In this document: piece by piece, positions 17,856-26,300 of the stretch | How positions within the stretch are numbered: position 1 is the first letter of the stretch | How the letters are laid out: each line of letters starts with the position of its first letter | Program-made: the position numbers and the translations under genes | The notes under the pieces: generated by a model | Databases searched by the model: none | The model's input: the letters and a program-made list of their open reading frames with translations, nothing else | Told to the model about the DNA's origin: nothing | From: Sungkyunkwania multivorans | GTDB taxonomy: Bacteria; Bacteroidota; Bacteroidia; Flavobacteriales; Flavobacteriaceae | Reading direction: 5' to 3' | Assembly (NCBI RefSeq): GCF_042675645.1 | Contig: NZ_JBHTJH010000005.1 | Location: 124,001-188,000, forward strand | Length of the DNA stretch: 64,000 nucleotides

Positions 17856-20800
17856 TTACTTTTTAACGAACTTTTTTGCTATTTCGCCTTTACTTGTGAC
17901 TAGTTTCATGATATAAGAACCAGTAGCTAGCGAATTCACTTTTATCTCACTCATATCGCGATCAATATTCCATTCTAAAAGTTGTTGCCCAAATATATTA
18001 AAGAGCAGCAGTTTTTCAATCCCAAGAGAACTATTGTTACTAGCCACTCGGATTGCCTCTAAATTTTGTATGTATTCGAACGAAATGCCACTTTCGTCAA
18101 CCAACTGCTGATCATCCACTGAAAGCGATGAATTGTTAAACACGACCTCAAACCGATCATTGTTCATTCCAGAATTTACAGTAACTTCTACTGCGGTGGT
18201 TTGCAGATCGTAGATCTGATAAGTAAGCTTATCAAGCAGATATAATTCCAATGAGGCATCATCATTTTCAATATGTTCAAGTTCGTATCTTATGGTACCG
18301 CTATTGGTCAAATTCATTCCTAGCGACAAAGACTTATCTGCATCGAAATTCGGGATTGCCTGTATAAGGTGTGGCTGGTCTTCAATGAGCCAGTAGGCAT
18401 CATCATACTGTGATTCTGTAAGTTTTGCATCGTAAGCCCAATCGATCCCATAAGTGGTATTTTCATCTAGCGTAAGCAATAGGCGCCTAACGATACCCCC
18501 TGGTGTGGTCACTTTAAGATTCACTTTTGTTCTCGCGTCTGTTAGTGACGTTCTAGTAGAGACATGGCCATTTCCGCGAATGTAAACTGAGTTTCCTGAG
18601 CCTTCGGTGATAAAGGTTCGCTGATCATTTTCAAAGTTTACGGTACCAGAAGTATTTCCTACAACATAAAAACCTTGTGCAACCGGAATATATCTTTCGG
18701 GAGTTTTAGTTCCTGTACCTGCCTGATTTACGTCGGGATGAGATGCTGCCTCAACACCACCAGCGAGATTGTATAAGGCATATCCACCTTGGTAATCGCC
18801 AAGGACATGGGAATTTCCACCCCAATGTTGCCAAAAATATAAGGTGCCTGTCGTTGATGTATTATCTAAAATGAAAGCGTCGGCATCTATGGCTGAAGGG
18901 TATGGGTTACCCACCAAATACTCATTTCCAGCTGTTAATGCTAGAGAGATATCCCCATTGTTCGGTTTTCCGACAAACACATAGTTCTGTTCGGCATTGG
19001 CGCCACCGGTACCAGCACCTTTCATCGTAAATCCTTCTCCGGCCGATATAGCACCTGCACTCCCCGTAGGTATCCAGGCATAATAATCGTTGGCGGCACC
19101 ATTCACGAATTTATATATCCATCCCGTACTTATGGTGATTGGAGAAGTCGGTGCGCCATCTGCTGCATTGATCGAAGGTTGAAAGTTGATACTTTGTGGA
19201 CTTGCCGCATTTGTACCATCCATTAGTACATTGGCAAGTTGAATGTTTTGATTGTTAGCCGTGGTGTTGATCGCTCCTACAGGCGACGACCAATAATTGT
19301 ATGTGAAGTTGTCGGCCGTACCTTGCTGATCGCGTTCTATACTACCGGCCGAGGTGACGACGAGATCGCTATTGTCTTCTTGAATTAGTTGAGACTCTCC
19401 TTCCAGGTCGATCTGACCTTCGAGTTCTAAGTAATGGGAAATAGTGAGGCCAGAATCATTTTGTACGGTAACTTCGTTAGAATCTGAGATAAGTGCCAAT
19501 ACCTTTGTGTTGCTATTCATATCGATATTGTGACTTACCTGAACGATGTTCCAATCGATCGTGGTGGGAGTTCCATTAATGGTCACGGATGCCCCTGGAG
19601 TATACATACCAGAACCATTTTCCCATGCCACCGTGGTTTCCCAAGTAGCGTTCGCTGTAGAAACATAAGGTATTGGTGCCGTCTGCGCTTCGACATCGTA
19701 GTTGCCAGGATTTTTCAAGTTGCCACGATTACCATTTCCGGAAGCATCATTCAAATGCGTACCGATATAGGTGTTCATAGAATAGTAGGCTCTTAGATCC
19801 GACCAGTTAAGCGTATTGATATCGTTTTTGGTAACGGAAATAGGTAACACGGTGCCTTTGACACCAGTTCCAAATTCTTCAATTTCTTGATTCATGATAA
19901 AGCGGATCTGATCAACGCTCAAGGCACCATCCCAAATACGAACTTCATCTATATCACCCATAAATTCGTTTCTAATATCTGTTGAGTCTCTGTATTCTGC
20001 TCCAATGGCAAAGGTATTGCTATTGGCCGACGGTAAGGCCATCGCGGTAGAATTGTCTAACACGCCGTCTATGTAAAGATTCGCAGTCGTACCATCGTGC
20101 GTAATGGCGATATGATGCCAAATATTTGGATCAATGCTCGTATTGGATGTAATATTATCACCAAGTCCATTCTCAAAACGAACCCGATCATTGTTTCTTA
20201 GACTAAATTTGTAACCACCACTGGCACCATCTTTAGATACAATTGCCTTTTCGTTGTTGTCTGCATTCGAACCAGTGGTTCGTACCCACGAAGAAATGGT
20301 AAAGGCAGCGTTGATGTCTACGCGATCTCCAACTTGGATATAATCATCGTTTCCGTCAAACTCCATACGTCTAGAAGCCACAACCTCATGTGCTACCCCA
20401 AAAGTGAAGAATTTTGTACCGTTAAAATCATACATCACTTCCTGGTTGGCACCATTCGCTTCCAAGAAAACCGTTTCTTGGTTGACCGTCAAGGCCGCGT
20501 CGTCTGCTACTAGCAATACGTATGCATCATTACCGGTCAAAGGAGGTAATCCAGAAATAAAAGATGCTGTAGGTACCGATACTCTAACTGCTGGAACATC
20601 TGTCGTGGCAATCTCGATTATTTTCCATGTTCTATCTGCTACATCTGTGTTCGTAGTAATGGTTTCTGGACCAATGGTAACATTCACCGTTTTTGAGGTG
20701 AAGTCCAGATCACTTCCATTATGCCCCCAGATCAGATAATCTCTATCATCGGTAAAACTATTGGTGTTTGCTGAATTGGTGCTTTCTATGCTCCTTAATC

Positions 20801-23054
20801 CTATCGTTACCTCGCTAGTCGTATTTTCACTCTTGGACTGTTTTTGATTCAATGCCGAATCATCATCGCGTCCGATTCCGGCAATGTCATAATTAAAGCC
20901 AGCATTTGCCGAGGCATCCCAGATGACGTCACCATTAGAGTCCACGTAATCCAAGCCTGTACCGTTGACACCTAATGTAACACCGTACTTTATGGCTAGA
21001 TAGGATTCTATTTTATTTCTATCGCCGACGGCCTTTGTGGTATCGTAAGTGATGATCTCTAAAATGCTGCCGTTGTAACTAGCGCCAAAAGGCTCACTTC
21101 GACCGATCCAATATCTGGAATTCGCAATATCCTTATAGGTAGAGGTATTTGCTTCGGTGGTTGCGAGTAAAGTCCCATTGTTATAAAGGTCAACGCCACC
21201 GCCGCCACTTTGCCTTCGAACGTTGAACATTTGAACACCTGTGTATACCGCTCCTATTTCGGCTGCACCATAACTACTTTCGGACCCTTGATTATATGCT
21301 ACGGATTCACCAGAGTATCTTGCAGAAGAATTTCCCAACTCAAAGCCGGTGACGTCTTGCGAACCTGGATTGGTAGCAATATCGTCTCCGCAGAAGACAT
21401 CTTTGGGGCTGGTAGAACTGTTGATGATTACATCGGGTTTTAGAACTATATACAGGTCGTGATTGTAAAAACCTTGCCCGCCATACATAGATTTGGTACC
21501 GTCGAAATATACAATTGGATTAAAATTGATATTGTCAGTAGGATTGTTCAAGAATGTCGGTTCTTCGGTCGCCTTTGCGTTTGCATCTCTGGTGCTTCCA
21601 TATGCTTGATCGCCCCAATTGACTATGGGGTCACTATCGGAGAGGCTCCCAGATTCGCTATCGGCCTTTAGCCAAAGTCTCAGATTGCTGGTTACACCGC
21701 CAGGGCCATCTGGAGGCGTCGTAAGATTTTGAACTTCTGCGTTAATGATAAATGTATAGGTGCCTTCATCAGAATCGTTACTTACGATAGTGACCGTAGT
21801 GGAGAATGTGCCAAAGGCACTTGGTGTGAAGGTGACCACAAAATCTTCCACGTCTCCGCCAGTTCCAACATTCTCTGGGAAGGTCGGCACGGTCACAGAG
21901 AAATCAGCACTTCCTGTTAGGAAAATGTTAGTGACCTGTAGCGTACTTGTTCCAAAGTTGTAAACGAAGAAGGGAATGGCGATAGGAGTGGTGAGATCGG
22001 TGATACCAAAATCGGTAAAATCATCCACAGACGGCGTCGTATCACCATCAAAGATAGAAAGGTCGTTTCCTTGGACGTCTATTTCAGGGCCTCCACCTGT
22101 AGGCGTCGCGTTTGCCTGAATCACAAAGTCGTAAATTGATTCATCGCTATCGTTGTTATTGATCGTAACGATGGCCGTGTCCGAACCCGATGTGAGCGGG
22201 CTATATGTAACTTCAAAGGTGGTGCTGCTTCCAGCGGCTACCGGAGTCGATGGAAAAGAGGTGACGGTAAAGTCGGTACTTCCAGAAAGTTGTACCGTGG
22301 GGATACCTGTAAGGTCCAGGTCTCCTGTGCCGTTGTTCTCTATAGTGAAGGTCTTCGTTATTGTAGATCCAGCAGTGATCGATCCAAAGTCGGTATCATT
22401 GGCCGTTGATCCAGAGGAAGCCCCATCTAAGATGGTATTGCCATTACCCATAACATCCATTTCTGGGGGGTCAAACCCCTCCAATCTAATATTATCGATT
22501 CCGGCATAATCGCTAGTGCCATTTTGCCTAACTCTTATGACTATTCTTACGTTGGTCACAGTAGGAGGGACGCTAATAGTTTCGGTAAGCCATCCACCAG
22601 TGCTACTGTTGGTGGTTCCCCCATCTACCAAAAGCACATTTCCTTGGCCTACGCCATCAAAGAAGACTTGATATCGAATGTCATCTTGATTATCAAAGCC
22701 GATGGTATAAAAGTCAAATGAAACAGTAACGTTGGCAAAGGCCGAAACATCCACGTTTGGCAGAGCGATACTTTCAAATTGGTTAGCATTGCCATTACAT
22801 GGCCCTCTAAGATCTCTGATTCCCCAAAATTGCAATCCGTCATTTGGGGTAATCGCACTCAGAGTCGTAACATAATCCCAAACAGAATTACCTGAGGTAC
22901 ATGCAGGTTGTGATAACGTTAGAGGGGTCCAAGTATCACCGGATGATTCAAAACTATGCTTGGCGATAGTGGTCTGTGAAAATGAAACTGTATAAACACA
23001 AAAGAGAAGGCTGGCAAGTGCAGCATACGACCTATACGAACGGTTGGTTTTCAT
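17856..23054 (-). CDS. Giant T9SS-secreted surface protein, paralog 3 (1732 aa)
   Basis: Third tandem paralog and the shortest, because it lacks the MAM-like CEDF...DNFC domain present in the other three. Signal peptide 1-26 (ends VSFSQ). Residues 27-195 form a different jelly-roll-like N-domain (TIAKHSFESSGDTW...DNIRLEGF). Residues about 199-318 and 323-445 are two choice-of-anchor-D-like repeats, the first with a degenerate signature (DGASSGS instead of DGDTTPS). The concanavalin-like LWLKAD region starts near residue 458, and then come LamG (MEFDGNDDYIQVGDR...DEVRIWDGA), the shared NYWSSPVG/LVGNPYPSAIDAD module and the T9SS tail at 1656-1732 (FNIFGQQLLEW, TGSYIMKL, KKFVKK). No strong hairpin follows the stop, unlike paralogs 2 and 4. 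Confidence 0.87.
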   Translation of the reverse strand: MKTNRSYRSYAALASLLFCVYTVSFSQTTIAKHSFESSGDTWTPLTLSQPACTSGNSVWDYVTTLSAITPNDGLQFWGIRDLRGPCNGNANQFESIALPNVDVSAFANVTVSFDFYTIGFDNQDDIRYQVFFDGVGQGNVLLVDGGTTNSSTGGWLTETISVPPTVTNVRIVIRVRQNGTSDYAGIDNIRLEGFDPPEMDVMGNGNTILDGASSGSTANDTDFGSITAGSTITKTFTIENNGTGDLDLTGIPTVQLSGSTDFTVTSFPSTPVAAGSSTTFEVTYSPLTSGSDTAIVTINNNDSDESIYDFVIQANATPTGGGPEIDVQGNDLSIFDGDTTPSVDDFTDFGITDLTTPIAIPFFVYNFGTSTLQVTNIFLTGSADFSVTVPTFPENVGTGGDVEDFVVTFTPSAFGTFSTTVTIVSNDSDEGTYTFIINAEVQNLTTPPDGPGGVTSNLRLWLKADSESGSLSDSDPIVNWGDQAYGSTRDANAKATEEPTFLNNPTDNINFNPIVYFDGTKSMYGGQGFYNHDLYIVLKPDVIINSSTSPKDVFCGDDIATNPGSQDVTGFELGNSSARYSGESVAYNQGSESSYGAAEIGAVYTGVQMFNVRRQSGGGGVDLYNNGTLLATTEANTSTYKDIANSRYWIGRSEPFGASYNGSILEIITYDTTKAVGDRNKIESYLAIKYGVTLGVNGTGLDYVDSNGDVIWDASANAGFNYDIAGIGRDDDSALNQKQSKSENTTSEVTIGLRSIESTNSANTNSFTDDRDYLIWGHNGSDLDFTSKTVNVTIGPETITTNTDVADRTWKIIEIATTDVPAVRVSVPTASFISGLPPLTGNDAYVLLVADDAALTVNQETVFLEANGANQEVMYDFNGTKFFTFGVAHEVVASRRMEFDGNDDYIQVGDRVDINAAFTISSWVRTTGSNADNNEKAIVSKDGASGGYKFSLRNNDRVRFENGLGDNITSNTSIDPNIWHHIAITHDGTTANLYIDGVLDNSTAMALPSANSNTFAIGAEYRDSTDIRNEFMGDIDEVRIWDGALSVDQIRFIMNQEIEEFGTGVKGTVLPISVTKNDINTLNWSDLRAYYSMNTYIGTHLNDASGNGNRGNLKNPGNYDVEAQTAPIPYVSTANATWETTVAWENGSGMYTPGASVTINGTPTTIDWNIVQVSHNIDMNSNTKVLALISDSNEVTVQNDSGLTISHYLELEGQIDLEGESQLIQEDNSDLVVTSAGSIERDQQGTADNFTYNYWSSPVGAINTTANNQNIQLANVLMDGTNAASPQSINFQPSINAADGAPTSPITISTGWIYKFVNGAANDYYAWIPTGSAGAISAGEGFTMKGAGTGGANAEQNYVFVGKPNNGDISLALTAGNEYLVGNPYPSAIDADAFILDNTSTTGTLYFWQHWGGNSHVLGDYQGGYALYNLAGGVEAASHPDVNQAGTGTKTPERYIPVAQGFYVVGNTSGTVNFENDQRTFITEGSGNSVYIRGNGHVSTRTSLTDARTKVNLKVTTPGGIVRRLLLTLDENTTYGIDWAYDAKLTESQYDDAYWLIEDQPHLIQAIPNFDADKSLSLGMNLTNSGTIRYELEHIENDDASLELYLLDKLTYQIYDLQTTAVEVTVNSGMNNDRFEVVFNNSSLSVDDQQLVDESGISFEYIQNLEAIRVASNNSSLGIEKLLLFNIFGQQLLEWNIDRDMSEIKVNSLATGSYIMKLVTSKGEIAKKFVKK

Positions 23055-23208
23055 CGGTAGGCGATTTGGGTAAAATCTGTACGTTAATTATAGTAAATAC
23101 GAGCGACCAATTAAGGTGAATGTCCTGATTATTAACGTTTAAGGTCGTGTTTTGGATGTTTTTTGGGTTCTTAATTCGTTCAATGACATCAAATTTTCGT
23201 TAATGCGT

Positions 23209-23220
23209 TATGCTAGCATA
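23209..23220. promoter_or_regulatory. Inverted repeat TATGC-TA-GCATA upstream of paralog 3
   Basis: Perfect copy of the shared motif, here extending to a 14-bp palindrome TTATGCTAGCATAA (23208-23221). It lies 155 bp from the start codon and between the terminator of paralog 4 and the gene. Confidence 0.6.
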
Positions 23221-23263
23221 ATTAATTGAGTATTTATCGTAACTTTTTGATAATTAGATAAAT

Positions 23264-23295
23264 AAAAACATCGGCCTTATGGGGCCGATGTTTTT
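23264..23295 (-). terminator. Terminator of surface-protein paralog 4
   Basis: A 13-bp stem AAAAACATCGGCC / GGCCGATGTTTTT (23264-23276 with 23283-23295) with a 6-base loop and T runs on both strands. It lies 35 bp past the stop of the gene at 23331-29165. Confidence 0.88.
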
Positions 23296-23330
23296 GCAAT
23301 CGATTTAAGTCTAGGGATGAAAATGGGCCC

Positions 23331-26300
23331 TTAGTTCACAATGAATTTCTTTGTGATTTCCTCATTATCGGTCTCGACTTTTAGAATATAGCCTCCATTT
23401 TTAAGGTTAGCTACAGGAATTTCTTGAATGCTCTCAGCATTAAGGTTCCACGTGTTCACCCGTTGTCCCATCATATTATAGATGGAGGCAGTATTAAGAT
23501 TGCTATTGTTTCCATTTTCAATTCTGATGATCTTCCTGTCACTTAGATAATTCGCTTTGACCTTATCCAACAGGCTTTCTTCAACGCTCAATGCAAAAGG
23601 ATCGCTGAATAGTAGTTCAAAACGGTCATTGAATTCTCCGGCAGCCTCTAAATTGATCTCTGCCGCAGCAAGTCTTAGGTCATAAATTTCATCAGTATCC
23701 TTATCTTTTATATAAAGACCCATATTAGCGTCGTCATTTTCTATTCCCGCAATTTCAAAAGTAACGTTGCCCGCACTGGCCGCTTTCACGCCAAGTTGTA
23801 ATTGCTTGTCCTCTTGACTATCTGGGATGGCCTGAATGACGTGTGCAATATCTTCGATCATCCAATACGCATCATCATACTGCGATTCGGTAAGTTTGGC
23901 ATCATAGGCCCAATCTATACCGTTTGTAGTATTTTGGTCGATAGCGAGTAGCAGCTCTCTTGTGATCTCTCCTGGAGTGGTCACTTTTAAGCGAACTTTA
24001 GTTCTCGTGTCTTCTTCTACGACTCTATTGTCGGTTCTTGACGAAGCTTCCCCTCTGATATAAATCGAGTTTCCAGAGCCTTCAGTTACAAAAATTCGCT
24101 GGTCATTCTCAAAGTTGACAGTGCCATTTGCCGCACCAACTACATAGAAGCCTTGTGCCACTGGGACATATCTTTCTGGTGTCTTCGTACCGCTTCCACT
24201 TTGGTTAACACTTGGGTGTGACGCTGCTGCAACACCTCCAGATAAGTTGTAAATGGCATAACCTCCTTGGTAATCTCCAAGAATATGGCTTCCACCACCC
24301 CAATGTTGCCAGAAGTATAATGATCCGGTCGTAGTGGGGTTGTCAGTGATAAACTCATTGGCATCTAAGGCCGATGGATAGGGATTACCTACCAAGTACT
24401 CATTGCCAGCTGATAGCGATACTGAGATGTCACCGTTATTAGGTTTTCCAGTGAATACATAGTTCTGGTCTGTAAAAACACCTCCTGTGCCGGCTCCTTT
24501 CATAGTGAAACCTTCACCTGCCGCGATGTTACCGCCTGCGCCGGTTCCAATCCATGCATTGATATCATCTGCAGGACCATTAACAAACTTATAGATCCAA
24601 TACGAACTTATGGTGATCGGAGACGTTGGGCCTCCATCTGCTGCATTGTATGCGGCTTGGTAATTCACTCCGACGGGAGCTGCTGCTGTAGTACCATCCA
24701 TAAGTGCTGTTGCCAGCTGAATACTTTGATTGTTCGCAGTGGTGTTGATAGCACCAACAGGAGACGACCAATAATTGTAGGTGTAGCTATCTGCCGTACC
24801 TTGTTGGTCACGTTCTATATAACCGGCACTCGTAACCGCAAGGTCAGAGTCTGTATCTTGTACTAATTGACTTTCATCCTCGAGATCGATAATGCCGTCA
24901 AGACTTAGATAATGCGTAACCGTCAGACCAGAATCATTTTGAATGGATAATTCGTTCGCTGTAGACATTAGACCAAGTACGGTCACATCGCGGTCCGCAG
25001 CGATATTATGTCCGACGCTTACAATATTCCAGTCGATTCTCGTCGGTGTGCCGTTGATCGTTAATTCTTCATTGGGCACATAGGCAATAGTTCCGTTGGC
25101 CCAGTTAGAATCGTTATCCCAGTCACCGTTGCCCGTTCCCACAGAAACGTAGGGGAGTGGAGCTGTTTGGTCGCGGAGTGTAAAATTATCTGGCACCACC
25201 AAGCTTCCTCGGTTACCATTACCAGAAACATCATTCACGTGCGTTCCGATAAAGGAGTTCATATTATAGTATGCAAGGAGGTTATTCCAAGGAATACTAT
25301 TAATTTCATTTTTGGTGACGGTCAACGGAAGAATTTCCCCATCTACATTACCGCTACCGTCGTTTTCAATTTCTTGGTTCATGATGTAACGGATCTGGTC
25401 TACTGTAAGGGCACTATTCCAAATTCGGATCTCTTCCAGATTTCCTTTGAAATAGTCTGCTTCAGTAAACTTGTCCAGATAACGTGCTCCAATAGACAGG
25501 TAATTGCTATTCGCTGTCGGGTTGGACATATTTCTGCTGTTATCTAAGACTCCATCGATATAGAGCCTTCCGGCTGTGCCATCGAAGGTAAAGGCCACAT
25601 GACGCCATTGGCCGTCAGGTAGGCTAGTATTAGAGGTGAGGATATTACTCGGCGTACCATTAAATCGCATCACCACATTGTTGCTGTCTGTTACCAAGAA
25701 ATGATATCCGTCGGCAGCCGCACCTCTCTTAGAGATAATGGTCTTATCCCCATTGGCATCATTAGAGCCATCGTTATATATCCATGCAGATATAGAAAAA
25801 GCACCTGTAATGTCCACGCGATCCCCTATTTGGGCAAAATCGTTGGTCCCGTCAAACTCCATGTGACGATCTGCCAGTGTTTCATGGGCTACACCGATGG
25901 TAAAGAATTTTGTACCATCAAAGTCATAGTATGCCTCTTGGTTAGGTCCAACGGTATCTAAGAAGACCGTTTCTACCCCCGTGGTGAAGCCACTATCATC
26001 AGCGAGGATCATTACATAGGCATCGTTACCAGATAAGGCTGGTAAGCTTGCTAGATCTGCTGTAGCAACGGATATCTTTGCCGTTCCGATGTCACCGGTA
26101 GCGCGTTCTGTTATTTTCCAGACCCTATTTGGTACATCTGTCACGGTTGTAACCGTGGTTGGTCCAAGATTTACGTTAATAGGTGTACCACTGTTATTCA
26201 TATCTCCACCATTGGTACCCCATACCAAGAAGTCGAAGTCATCATCGAAGGTATTAGGGTTGGCGGAATTGGTGGCATATATGTCACCCAGACCAATAGT

